Source: Crocinitomicaceae bacterium (GTDB lineage: Bacteria; Bacteroidota; Bacteroidia; Flavobacteriales_D; Crocinitomicaceae). Taken from it: a stretch of DNA of 64,000 bases. A program made the position numbers and the translations under genes. Below are positions 51,680 through 60,426 of this stretch, in pieces. The notes below the pieces were generated by a model, which was not told the DNA's origin, ran no database searches, and saw nothing but the letters and a program-made list of their open reading frames with translations. Where the stretch lies: positions 1,550,001 through 1,614,000 of the forward strand of contig JADJGJ010000001.1 in NCBI GenBank assembly GCA_016708105.1. The letters are read 5' to 3'. Each line of letters begins with the position of its first letter. Position 1 is the first letter of the stretch.

Positions 51680-52384
51680 CTATTCACACGCGCAAGTATC
51701 AGGTTCAATATTGGTAATACGTGACCGGTTTTCACTAATCACGTAGGTGATTTGATAGGTTTTGTTTTTCATATTTCCTTCCATCACGTAAAACGGATCA
51801 GGATATAATCTTGGTCGTGATTTTTCAGAAACGAAATGGGCATTTTTATAAAATGCTAATACGTCAGCTTCTGACAATCCAAGACATTCCAATTCACATG
51901 CCGCACGGTTTACAATGCGTTGTTCATGTGATTCAATGATGGCGCGCACATCTGCATCAGGCAACGGAACAATGTGTTTTGTTTTGTTACTGGTATTCAC
52001 AACACAAGTAGCATTGTCAAAATGCACACCAATTACTTCAGCCAAGGTATCATACAATGCAAAGGTGATTCCTAAGGTGGCTTCATTTTTTAATCCTTCT
52101 ATCAAATATATTTTAGGATAAACATCTGTCACACTTTCTGAAAAATTTACATCACCGTTATCATTGAGTACTGAGTAAATATCTGTATTGGTGAGTCCTT
52201 TGCAAATCATTACTTCTAACACACTATCACCTGCAAGTATGTCTTTTTCTGCAATCATATTTTTTACACGGTTACCGGGTAACCATGAACAGCCTCTGTT
52301 ACCAAAGGTTAGAAATAGAATGACCAACCCCAGTCCAAAACCAAAAAGATAAAAGGTAATGCGTTGTTTAAATTTTTCAATCAT
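51680..52384 (-). CDS. Membrane-anchored protein, DUF4258-like C-terminus
   Basis: This 234-residue protein has one N-terminal transmembrane helix (FYLFGFGLGLVILFLTFG), then GCSWLPGNRVKNMI. The C-terminal part with AHFVSEKSRPRLYPDPFYVM and TYVISENRSRI resembles DUF4258, a small RelE-like fold seen in Flavobacteriia. Cysteines near the end (CACE) may bind a metal. It is likely in the periplasm or anchored to the inner membrane. Single gene, function unknown. Confidence 0.5.
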   Translation of the reverse strand: MIEKFKQRITFYLFGFGLGLVILFLTFGNRGCSWLPGNRVKNMIAEKDILAGDSVLEVMICKGLTNTDIYSVLNDNGDVNFSESVTDVYPKIYLIEGLKNEATLGITFALYDTLAEVIGVHFDNATCVVNTSNKTKHIVPLPDADVRAIIESHEQRIVNRAACELECLGLSEADVLAFYKNAHFVSEKSRPRLYPDPFYVMEGNMKNKTYQITYVISENRSRITNIEPDTCACE

Positions 52385-52497
52385 GTTGTGTTACCTTGGA
52401 ATGCAATAAATAAATAGGTGATGCGAAATTACAACTAATTTAAACACGGGCTTACGAAGATAATGCACTTGTATTTCTTGACTAAACTTGAATGGCG

Positions 52498-53106
52498 TTA
52501 CCTGTATTTGTCATTTAAACCTTTTCCCTGACCAATCAGAATTATTGATTTCTCTGCCCGGGTTTGTCGTGTTTTCTCTTGTTTGGCTTCTGAAATATAA
52601 TTAATGTATTCGCGTTGTTTGAAGGGAGTCAATGTTTCAAAAGCTGCGTTAAGTTTTTTATTTTTTTTCAACGCATTGGCTAGTTCGTCAGGAATAATAC
52701 CGGTTGATTTTTTTTCAGGTTTCAACTCTTTGCCTGCTTTAGCATTTTCAATTGCCTCAAGAATATACGCTTTAACAAGTTTTTGATCTATTTCAGCTTT
52801 TGAATTGAATCTCCATTGTCTGAGGGCTTTTGTCTTTCCTTCACCGGCGTTCACCAACACTTTTTTTGCATCTTTCAAAAATACGCCTTGATAAAACCAG
52901 ATACCGAGGTATGATTTGAAACCGCCAACACCCAAAACATTTTTCCCATGGATGGTAAAACATGGCCCTCCCCATTTTGTGGTTTCTACCAAGTCAGTTG
53001 AGCGAATAATTGAATAGAGGATTTCAAGTTCCTCAGCCCATTTCTCTGACTGATGAATCATGCTCATTCCTTTACTTCCATTTTTTTCTGATATTTTTTT
53101 TGCCAT
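52498..53106 (-). CDS. DUF1801/YdeI-OmpD-associated protein
   Basis: 202 residues when started at ATG 53106; an earlier ATG at 53127 is possible. The N-terminal part (WAEELEILYSIIRSTDLVET, TKWGGPCFTIHGKNVLGVGG) is DUF1801. The C-terminal part (IIPDELANALKKNKKLNAAF, TPFKQREYINYISEAKQEKT) matches the bacteriocin-protection YdeI-type domain. Both together are common in Bacteroidetes. The role is unknown; cytoplasmic. Single gene. Confidence 0.75.
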   Translation of the reverse strand: MAKKISEKNGSKGMSMIHQSEKWAEELEILYSIIRSTDLVETTKWGGPCFTIHGKNVLGVGGFKSYLGIWFYQGVFLKDAKKVLVNAGEGKTKALRQWRFNSKAEIDQKLVKAYILEAIENAKAGKELKPEKKSTGIIPDELANALKKNKKLNAAFETLTPFKQREYINYISEAKQEKTRQTRAEKSIILIGQGKGLNDKYR

Positions 53107-53138
53107 AGGTAGTGTATGCATAATCAAAAAAACTGTGA

Positions 53139-54062
53139 TTACAATTTATCCATGAGTAACTCATAAAGTGCCAGCATGGATGCAATATCATTTTTGTGTA
53201 CTCTTTCATCAGGACTGTGAACATTATTTTCAGGTGCTCCAATGAAACACCAATCTATAGGCATTTCGCTGGCTTGCAAAATGGTGCCATCACTGCCGCC
53301 TGCACTTTCTACTTCTATCTGAAAACTAATGCGTGATTTTTTGGCTACATCAATAATGCGGTTCACGTAACTTCTGCGCGGAATGCCGTGATCACGCATT
53401 GAAATAGCAACCCCTTTGCCGTGTGAAACACCTTCAGTCACCCACGTAATATCACAAATTAAAGCTTGTTTTGCTTTATATTTTTCATACAAAAATCGGG
53501 CAAGATAATTGGCTGAGCCTCCATGATGTTCTTCATACGTTGAAAAAACAATGGCACCGTTTTTTAGTGTGCGTGCAAGTTGTAATGCAATCCAAACACC
53601 TAATCGGTTGTCAAGATAGGGTGATTGAATGAAGTTTTTGGTTTCTCTGAAATTTGGTTTGAATGTGAGATTTGTACCTCGTACAATTTTACGTTTGTGT
53701 ACTGCCTGCAAATACCTGTCTCCATCTTGATGCTCTATCACCAGCAATTCAGTTTTAATATCTCCAACCTGATCTTTACCAACTAATTGAATTCCCTCTG
53801 TTGCACGCGGACTACCAATGCGGATTAAGTGATTATTATAGCCAACAGTAAAACCGATAGAATCAATATGTGCATAAACGGCTGTGCGTGGTTTTCCAAA
53901 TACCAATACAATGGCATCTTGAAATCCATCACCTGAATAAATTTTTGGTTTTACTTTCCATGTTTTTTGTTCTTGCTTGATGTAATTAAGCAAAAAATCA
54001 GTCATAGCAGATTCATCACCGCTGGTAGCTCTGATAGCACAAAGTTTTTTTAATAAATCCAT
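53139..54062 (-). CDS. M42-type aminopeptidase/endoglucanase family metallopeptidase
   Basis: 307 residues, close to the family size. Metal-binding signatures are in order: YAHIDSIGF (His/Asp), YLDNRLGVW (Asp), STYEEHHGG (catalytic Glu and metal Glu), CDITWVTEG (Asp) and VHSPDE (His). The family is made of dinuclear zinc aminopeptidases, cytoplasmic and oligomeric. No signal peptide. It lies between the YdeI-type gene and the YigZ-type gene, all on the minus strand, with gaps of 12 to 76 bases; possibly one transcript. Confidence 0.85.
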   Translation of the reverse strand: MDLLKKLCAIRATSGDESAMTDFLLNYIKQEQKTWKVKPKIYSGDGFQDAIVLVFGKPRTAVYAHIDSIGFTVGYNNHLIRIGSPRATEGIQLVGKDQVGDIKTELLVIEHQDGDRYLQAVHKRKIVRGTNLTFKPNFRETKNFIQSPYLDNRLGVWIALQLARTLKNGAIVFSTYEEHHGGSANYLARFLYEKYKAKQALICDITWVTEGVSHGKGVAISMRDHGIPRRSYVNRIIDVAKKSRISFQIEVESAGGSDGTILQASEMPIDWCFIGAPENNVHSPDERVHKNDIASMLALYELLMDKL

Positions 54063-54074
54063 GATGTATTGTTT

Positions 54075-54692
54075 TTAATCTGATCCGGTTATTGTGAATG
54101 TGATTGATGGCAAAGATTGAATATCTTTTTCAAATAATTCTGCATGTTGCACGGGACAAGCTATATCAATGATTGCACCTGTATCTGTGAAATTTTGTCT
54201 TACAATTTTTGTGTTTCTTTTTTGAATGATGTGCATGATTTCACCGGTTTGAGCGAACTGAAAATTTACAGAATAATATGTACAGATTTCAAGGGTTTGT
54301 ATTTCTGATTTTTCAAGTGCAGATTTGGCAACAGATTTATAGGCTTGCATTAATCCGCCAACGCCTAAATTGGTTCCGCCATAATATCTTACCACTGCAA
54401 TGAGTATATTGGTAAGATCAAAAGAAATAATTTGTCCAAATATGGGTTTGCCGGCTGAGCCTGCGGGTTCTCCGTCATCAGAGAAACGATCTTCAAAATT
54501 TCGTTTTCCAAATCTCCATGCAAAACATACATGCACAGCACCGGGATTTTTTTTCCAGAGATGTTCAATGATTTCTTTTGCATCCTGCGCCTGTTCACAT
54601 GGAAAAACGTATGCCGTGAATTTGGATCCTTTCTCACGGTATTCAGCCTCTGTCGGTTTTTTAACGATGCGATATGTGTTTTTGTCTGTCAC
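54075..54692 (-). CDS. YigZ/IMPACT-family protein
   Basis: 205 residues from GTG 54692 (frame extends to ATG 54743, but family members start near 'TYRIVKKPTEAEYREKGSKF' and are about 200 residues). It has the UPF0029 signatures KGSKFTAYVFP, AGKPIFGQI and YYGGTNLGVGGL. The family modulates translation or stress response in some organisms; the exact role here is unknown. It is followed closely by the M42 peptidase gene, 12 bases apart. Confidence 0.85.
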   Translation of the reverse strand: MTDKNTYRIVKKPTEAEYREKGSKFTAYVFPCEQAQDAKEIIEHLWKKNPGAVHVCFAWRFGKRNFEDRFSDDGEPAGSAGKPIFGQIISFDLTNILIAVVRYYGGTNLGVGGLMQAYKSVAKSALEKSEIQTLEICTYYSVNFQFAQTGEIMHIIQKRNTKIVRQNFTDTGAIIDIACPVQHAELFEKDIQSLPSITFTITGSD

Positions 54693-54963
54693 AAGCTGTA
54701 AAGATAGCCTAAGAACCAGTTGAATGAATGCTGCAATCAGCAAGCTTTCAAAAAAGCGAATGTTAATTTTTAACGGTTAATTGCAAAAATCTGAATAATT
54801 TTAACATCTCAAACCAATTATGTATGCATAGAATACAGCAATAAGCCTGTAGCTTTGCAGCAGAAATAACGGATGATTTCTCTCCGTGAGCAATACGGCC
54901 AGTGCCGGCTGAGGAAAGGATATGAGGTTCTCCGCGATGAGCCTGAACAGAAATAAAAAGAAA

Positions 54964-56202
54964 ATGGAAACAATGGAAAAATTATCGTCAGCGCAATTGA
55001 TGGAGCTTGAAAACAAGTATGGGGCACACAATTATCATCCTTTACCGGTTGTACTTGAAAAGGGTGAAGGGGTTTATTTATGGGATGTTGAAGGTAAACG
55101 GTATTATGATTTTTTGTCTGCTTATTCGGCCGTTAATCAAGGGCATTGCCATCCAAGAATAATTGATGCTTTAATAGAACAGTCAAAAAAATTGACGCTT
55201 ACCTCACGTGCATTTTTTAATGATTCGTTGGGCGTGTATGAAGAATATTTGACTAAATATTTTGGTTACGATAGTGTACTGCCAATGAATACAGGGGCAG
55301 AAGGAGTAGAGACTGCGATAAAAATTTGTCGCAAATGGGCTTATGAGAAAAAAGGTATTGCTGAAGATCAGGCCTTAATTGTTGTATGTCAAGGTAATTT
55401 TCATGGGCGCACTACAACGATTGTTTCATTTTCAAGTGACGAAGGATCTCGCAAAAATTTTGGTCCGTTTCCTGCAGGTTTTGTTGCTGTTCCGTATAAT
55501 GATTTAACGGCATTGGAACAAGCCTTGTCACAAAAAAATATTGCCGGCTTTTTGGTTGAACCTATTCAAGGAGAAGCCGGTGTTTATGTGCCTTCTGAAG
55601 GATATTTATCAAAAGCAAAAGCATTATGTGAAAAGTACAAGGCTTTGTTTATTGCAGATGAAATTCAAACCGGCATTGCCCGCACCGGCAAACTGTTGGC
55701 GGTTGATCATGAAAATGTAAAACCAGATATGCTGATACTTGGAAAAGCCTTATCAGGCGGAACCTATCCGGTATCTGCCGTGTTAGCAAACCATGATATT
55801 ATGGATGTGATCAAACCCGGACAGCATGGTTCAACCTTTGGTGGTAACCCCGTTGCCGCGCGTGTTGCCATTGCATCATTAGAAGTTGTGAAAGATGAAA
55901 AACTTGCAGAAAATGCAGAGCGACTTGGAAAAATTTTCAGAGCTGAAATGCAAAAATTGGTTGCTGAATTTCCAATTGTAAAATTAGTGCGCGGCAAAGG
56001 GCTATTGAATGCCATTGTCATTAATGACACTGAGGAGAGCAGCACCGCGTGGAATATTTGCATCAAACTACGTGATAACGGACTACTGGCCAAGCCCACA
56101 CATGGTAACATCATTCGCTTTGCTCCACCTTTAGTTATGACTGAAGAGCAACTGATCGAATGTGTTGAGATTATTCGTAAAACTATTGGGGAGTTTAGGT
56201 AG
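54964..56202 (+). CDS. rocD: Ornithine aminotransferase
   Basis: About 412 residues from ATG 54964. Class III aminotransferase signatures are YPYDFLSAYSAVNQGHCHP-like (YYDFLSAYSAVNQGH), TGAEGVETAIKICRKW, LFIADEIQTGIARTG and LILGKALSGGTYPVSA (PLP lysine). The pattern fits ornithine-delta aminotransferase, which converts ornithine to glutamate semialdehyde/P5C. proC lies 1.4 kb downstream, so the two likely serve the same arginine-to-proline route, though the Fic gene and its promoter stand between them. A terminator follows. Confidence 0.9.
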   Translation: METMEKLSSAQLMELENKYGAHNYHPLPVVLEKGEGVYLWDVEGKRYYDFLSAYSAVNQGHCHPRIIDALIEQSKKLTLTSRAFFNDSLGVYEEYLTKYFGYDSVLPMNTGAEGVETAIKICRKWAYEKKGIAEDQALIVVCQGNFHGRTTTIVSFSSDEGSRKNFGPFPAGFVAVPYNDLTALEQALSQKNIAGFLVEPIQGEAGVYVPSEGYLSKAKALCEKYKALFIADEIQTGIARTGKLLAVDHENVKPDMLILGKALSGGTYPVSAVLANHDIMDVIKPGQHGSTFGGNPVAARVAIASLEVVKDEKLAENAERLGKIFRAEMQKLVAEFPIVKLVRGKGLLNAIVINDTEESSTAWNICIKLRDNGLLAKPTHGNIIRFAPPLVMTEEQLIECVEIIRKTIGEFR

Positions 56203-56226
56203 AGAAAGATTTCAATACTTGAAAAG

Positions 56227-56250
56227 AGGCGCGTTGGCGCCTTTTTTTTT
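56227..56250 (+). terminator. Rho-independent terminator after rocD
   Basis: AGGCGC/GCGCCT stem with GTTG loop, followed by nine T. Confidence 0.9.
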
Positions 56251-56265
56251 GGGGGTGATGTGAAA

Positions 56266-56289
56266 ATAGACAAAAATTGTCTATATTTG
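56266..56289. promoter_or_regulatory. Operator palindrome overlapping -7 box upstream of fic gene
   Basis: ATAGACA (56266-56272) and TGTCTAT (56278-56284) are exact reverse complements with a 5-base gap; the right arm overlaps a -7 box, TATATTTG (56282-56289). It lies 19 bases upstream of the XRE-Fic gene start and would suit autoregulation by the encoded helix-turn-helix. Confidence 0.6.
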
Positions 56290-56307
56290 TGGATAAATAA
56301 TGTCAAT

Positions 56308-57375
56308 ATGAACAATTTTGCAAAATACATCAAAGATACCCGGTTAAGTAAAAACATCAAATTAGTTGATGCGGCTGATGCATTGCAAATTGATAAGGCG
56401 CTGCTCAGCAAAATTGAATCAGGTATAAGGCAAGCTACAAAAAAGCAAGTGGGTGCTTTGATTAAGTATTATAAACTAGATGATCATGAAGCATATATTC
56501 TTTGGTTGGGTGCTAAACTAGTTTATGAGTTGGCTAATGAAAACTTTGCTTTAGAAGCCTTAAAAGTTGCTGAAGAGCAAATTAAATATGGTGGTTCTGA
56601 GTTAGCAATTTTTGAGCCTGACAATGAGTTAAAAAAATTACTCAAAGAGGTTGATAAATTAAAAAAAATATGGTCTAAGAAAAAACCACTTAATCAAATT
56701 CAGCTTCAAAAATTGAATGAACATTTCAGGCTGAAATACACCTATGAAAGCAATAAAATAGAAGGTAACACCTTAACATTTCAAGAAACCTTTTTAGTTG
56801 TTAACCAAGGTTTAACTATTGGTGGCAAATCAGTTAATGAGCATTTAGAGGCAATTAATCATGCTGAGGCAATTGAGTTTTTGATTCAGTTGGTTCAAAA
56901 TAAAGAGACACTCACAGAAAGAGTCCTCCAAGAAATTCATTACTTGATTTTAAAAGGTATTGATAAAGCCAATGCAGGTAAATACCGTCGTGTGCCGGTG
57001 TATATCAGTGGCAGTTCATTTGTGCCTCCACAGCCGTTTATGGTTGCAAAGCTCATTGAAGATATTTTTATTTACTATAAAAAAAATAAAAACAAACTTC
57101 ATCCAATAATTCTGGCTGCTGATATGCATGAAAAAATTGTCACGGTGCATCCGTTTGTTGATGGTAATGGGCGCACATGTAGGCTAATTATGAATTTGCT
57201 TTTACTTGCAAATGGTTATACGCTGGCTGTTTTAAAGGGTGATAATAAATCACGCTTGCATTATTACAGTATGCTTGAGGCTGCACAACAAAAAAATGAT
57301 TCATCAGGTTTTTATAAACTGGTGGCTCAAACTTGCATTGATTCTCTTAATGAGCATATCAAAATGGCCGGTTAA
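56308..57375 (+). CDS. XRE helix-turn-helix/Fic-domain protein
   Basis: 355 residues from ATG 56308. Residues 5-60 are a Cro/C1-type helix-turn-helix (AADALQIDKALLSKIESGIR). Residues about 145-360 form a Fic domain with the inhibitory helix motif S148-x3-E152-G-N154 before the active motif and HPFVDGNGRTCR (281-292), the complete HPFx(D/E)GNGRxxR catalytic loop. Fic proteins transfer AMP from ATP to proteins. The inhibitory glutamate N-terminal to the active site makes this a class II Fic (self-inhibited). The HTH plus upstream palindrome suggests self-repression. Confidence 0.9.
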   Translation: MNNFAKYIKDTRLSKNIKLVDAADALQIDKALLSKIESGIRQATKKQVGALIKYYKLDDHEAYILWLGAKLVYELANENFALEALKVAEEQIKYGGSELAIFEPDNELKKLLKEVDKLKKIWSKKKPLNQIQLQKLNEHFRLKYTYESNKIEGNTLTFQETFLVVNQGLTIGGKSVNEHLEAINHAEAIEFLIQLVQNKETLTERVLQEIHYLILKGIDKANAGKYRRVPVYISGSSFVPPQPFMVAKLIEDIFIYYKKNKNKLHPIILAADMHEKIVTVHPFVDGNGRTCRLIMNLLLLANGYTLAVLKGDNKSRLHYYSMLEAAQQKNDSSGFYKLVAQTCIDSLNEHIKMAG

Positions 57376-57376
57376 A

Positions 57377-57413
57377 AATCTTCCACTCCAAAAAAAAAAC
57401 GGAGTGGAAGATT
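57377..57413 (+). terminator. Hairpin after fic gene
   Basis: AATCTTCCACTCC and GGAGTGGAAGATT form a 13-bp perfect stem around an A-rich loop. The following T-run is weak (CTCTATTCAT), so it is a likely but imperfect terminator. Confidence 0.6.
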
Positions 57414-57638
57414 CTCTATTCATCTTTTCATTCTTTTTTATTAAAGTGTTTTTTACTCAAGCGGATGAACGTAAAATTTTTGTTCAGAAATATTCATTCA
57501 TCCATGCGGTATTAAATTGTATAACTTTGCGCTTTAAATTGTTCAGATTAAAGGAGTCAAGTTTTTTAGCGGTGAATCATAAATTGCATCAATGAGACGA
57601 GGTAAATTTTATCTGAATGCTGAAATAAATTAAAACAC

Positions 57639-58430
57639 ATGAAATCAATTGCAATACTTGGTTGTGGCAATATTGGTCTTTCAATTGCTGAAGGACTGCT
57701 GTCTGCAAATACTTCTCTATCAAATAAGCTTACCCTTACACGACGCAATATTCAATCTTTGAAATTTTTTGAAGAAAGAGGTGTTGAGGTGACAAAAGAT
57801 AATTTGATTGCGGTGAGAAAATCGCAAATCATTATTCTGGCCGTGAAGCCTTACATGGTTGAAAATTTACTGAAAGAGATTGCACCCGAGTTAAAAAAGG
57901 ATCACATACTTGTATCAGTGGCATCAGAGGTTAGTCTTGATCAAATTTCAAGTTTAATAAATAAAACCAATCCGGTTTTCAGGGTGATGCCTAATACGGC
58001 TAGCGCCATCAGAGAATCTATCACGTGCATTTGTACAAAAAACGGAACGGTGAGTGAAACAGAAGAAATAGCCAACCTGTTTAAAGGCATTGGAGAAACA
58101 GCGGTAATTGATGAAAACCTGATGGAAGCAGCAACTATATTGGGCGCATGTGGAATTGCTTACGTGCTTCGCTTTATCCGAGCAATGATTCAAGGCGGAA
58201 TACAGATTGGATTTGATGCAAAAACTGCAACGCTCATAACTACACAAACTGTGAAAGGTGCCGCTGAATTACTGCTAAAAAATAATTCTCATCCTGAACA
58301 AGAAATTGATAAAGTGACTACGCCTAAAGGGTGCACCATTACCGGCTTGAATGAAATGGAGCATCAAGGTTTTAGTTCTGCATTAATTCACGGTATCGTA
58401 AAATCTTTTCAAAAAATTGAGAAGAATTAG
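57639..58430 (+). CDS. proC: Pyrroline-5-carboxylate reductase
   Basis: 263 residues, the normal size. N-terminal dinucleotide-binding fold SIAILGCGNIGLSIAEGLL, then VMPNTASAIRESITCIC (P5C site) and the family's C-terminal signature TPKGCTITGLNEMEHQGF. It makes proline from P5C with NAD(P)H, in the cytoplasm. It has a 209-base spacing from the previous hairpin, so it likely has its own promoter. It is linked by pathway to rocD at 54964. Confidence 0.93.
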   Translation: MKSIAILGCGNIGLSIAEGLLSANTSLSNKLTLTRRNIQSLKFFEERGVEVTKDNLIAVRKSQIIILAVKPYMVENLLKEIAPELKKDHILVSVASEVSLDQISSLINKTNPVFRVMPNTASAIRESITCICTKNGTVSETEEIANLFKGIGETAVIDENLMEAATILGACGIAYVLRFIRAMIQGGIQIGFDAKTATLITTQTVKGAAELLLKNNSHPEQEIDKVTTPKGCTITGLNEMEHQGFSSALIHGIVKSFQKIEKN

Positions 58431-58539
58431 AGAGGATTTTCTTTTTTCTGCACGCCAACATATTCTAGATGTACATCACTTTGTTTAATTAATTTTATCT
58501 TTGCATGAACAAAGATGTGGTTGTGTTGTTAAAGCGGAT

Positions 58540-59406
58540 ATGGCAGAGTATTCAATCAAAGATTTAGAAAATTTTACCGGCATTAAAGCGCACACCTTGC
58601 GCATTTGGGAACAGCGTTATAACTTGCTTGAACCTAATCGTACACCCACTAATATCAGATATTATACAGATAGAGATTTGAAAAAAATTCTCAATGTGAA
58701 TCTCTTGTATAATAATGGATATAAAATTTCAAAAATTGCCTGCATGTCTGGTGATCAAATAATAGAGAAAGCGACAGAACTTCTCTATTCCCAACCGGAA
58801 TCATCAGATGATCATATTGAATATTTTATCAGAATGATCATTGAATTGGATGAGCCGGCAATCATGGAGCGGATGAATGCTATTAATGAACAAGTAGGCG
58901 TTATTGAGTTTTATACCGGTACTATGATTCCATTGCTTCAACGCATTGGTGAATTGTGGCAGTTGGACACAATAACAGTTTCTCATGAGCATTTCTTCTC
59001 CAATATTTTGCGTGATTTTTTTATTCGCGAAACCAGTAAAATTGCTTCACCAATTGCAGCAAAAGGACGGGTTGTACTTTTTTTACATGAGCGTGAAATG
59101 CATGAATTGAGTTTACTTTTTTACTATTATGTACTTAAGTCTCGCAATTATGAATGCTATTATTTGGGGCAAGCAGTTCCGGTTGCTGATTTAATTTCTT
59201 TCATTAAACAAATGCGTCCTGATTTTCTTTTCACCAGTTTTATTGCCGAGACTGATCCTGAATTTATACAAGATTTCATGGCAAAAATATTAGCCATTCA
59301 TCCGGCTAAAAAAATCTATGTTGGCGGTTACCAGGCAATGCATCATAAACAGGCCATGCCGGCTGACATTCATTTTATTCATAGCACAGACGATATCAAA
59401 CTCTGA
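58540..59406 (+). CDS. CarH/LitR-like MerR regulator with B12-binding domain
   Basis: 288 residues from ATG 58540. Residues 4-70 are a MerR helix-turn-helix (KAHTLRIWEQRYNLLEPNRT). Residues 80-165 are a helical B12-cap domain with W140-X9-E150-H151, the motif that covers adenosylcobalamin in light sensors of the CarH type. Residues 175-285 are a Rossmann-like B12-binding domain with E186-M-H188-E-L-S191, i.e. ExHxxS where CarH has ExHxxG; the Co-ligating His is present. It is placed just before the carotenoid genes, as in other bacteria, where it represses them in the dark. Confidence 0.8.
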   Translation: MAEYSIKDLENFTGIKAHTLRIWEQRYNLLEPNRTPTNIRYYTDRDLKKILNVNLLYNNGYKISKIACMSGDQIIEKATELLYSQPESSDDHIEYFIRMIIELDEPAIMERMNAINEQVGVIEFYTGTMIPLLQRIGELWQLDTITVSHEHFFSNILRDFFIRETSKIASPIAAKGRVVLFLHEREMHELSLLFYYYVLKSRNYECYYLGQAVPVADLISFIKQMRPDFLFTSFIAETDPEFIQDFMAKILAIHPAKKIYVGGYQAMHHKQAMPADIHFIHSTDDIKL

Positions 59407-59934
59407 GCTAATTAACTACACGTAACATTTTATTGCAACCGATGGGAGAAATTCCTGGGGATGCATTGTTTTGTTTATTCAAAACTCAATGTGTGGCAAA
59501 TTTTAATTCTGAGTTCTTCTCAAGTAATACTGGCGCTTCATTTAATATAAACTAAAGTCTATTTGAAATATCGCATTGGTTACTATTGATGTGCTGGTTG
59601 TGTGACTATATAGCCATGAATAGAAATTGAGCCAATAATGAACCCGAATCAGTTAAATCTCTTGTTTTCTTTTGTTGATACTTGAATTTATTGAATTGTA
59701 GGAGTTTTTTGCCATGGAAAAAATTGTTTAACAGCTATAGGTTTTGTTTATAGGTGAAACCCAAAATGAGGCAAAATGAGGCCTTTTTCAATAAAAAAAT
59801 CATTTATATACTATTGAATATCAGAACAATAAATAAAGTGTTTAACGTATAGATAAATACGATAAACAAAAATTTGGTCAGGTCAGATATCCGCCTTAGA
59901 TTTGTTCAACAATAAATATAAAACATTAAACAAA
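59407..59934. other. Intergenic region upstream of carotenoid operon
   Basis: 528 bases. It contains the promoter at 59873-59904 and repeated GAAACCCAAAATGAGGC-like words (AAAATGAGGC occurs twice near 59764-59781). No gene is seen. Confidence 0.55.
59873..59904 (+). promoter_or_regulatory. Bacteroidetes-type promoter of the sigma-crt operon
   Basis: TTTG (59873-59876), 20 bases, TAGATTTG (59897-59904). The start codon 59935 is 31 bases after the box. It may be a target of the upstream MerR regulator. Confidence 0.7.
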
Positions 59935-60426
59935 ATGACAGCATTTGAATTTCAAAGTCAGGTAATCAGCCTGCAAGGTTTTGTTGAGAAGTTCGCAAAA
60001 ACCTATTTAAGAAATGAGGAAGATGCGCGTGATCTTGCCCAGGAAACACTGCTGAAAGCCATCAGCAATTACGATAAATTCAGAACCAATACGAATTTGA
60101 AAGGATGGCTGCGTGTAATTATGAGAAATATTTTCATTAATGGATACAGACGCAATTCAAGCAGAGTAGTGCAATATGATTCAGAATCATATATGGTGCA
60201 GCGCGGTGAAACAGATTTCTATGGTCCTGACGCGCGTTTGGGAAGAAAAGAAATTGATCAGGCAATTGAAGATTTGAGTGATGATCTTCGTGTTCCATTT
60301 ACCATGCATGTTGCGGGTTACAAGTATCATGAGATTGCAGAGCAAATGAATCTTCCGATTGGGACAGTAAAAAGCAGAATTTTTCAAGCAAGAAAAGTGC
60401 TTTCGCAAAAACTGAACTATGCGTAA
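59935..60426 (+). CDS. ECF-type RNA polymerase sigma factor
   Basis: 163 residues from ATG 59935 (the promoter's -7 box rules out an earlier start). Region 2 is RNEEDARDLAQETLLKAISN and FRTNTNLKGWLRVIMRNIFI; region 4 is VAGYKYHEIAEQMNLPIGTV followed by KSRIFQARK. No anti-sigma gene is adjacent. It overlaps crtI by 8 bases, so carotenoid genes would be co-expressed with this sigma factor. This arrangement, MerR then ECF then crt genes, is known from pigmented flavobacteria and other bacteria. Confidence 0.88.
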   Translation: MTAFEFQSQVISLQGFVEKFAKTYLRNEEDARDLAQETLLKAISNYDKFRTNTNLKGWLRVIMRNIFINGYRRNSSRVVQYDSESYMVQRGETDFYGPDARLGRKEIDQAIEDLSDDLRVPFTMHVAGYKYHEIAEQMNLPIGTVKSRIFQARKVLSQKLNYA

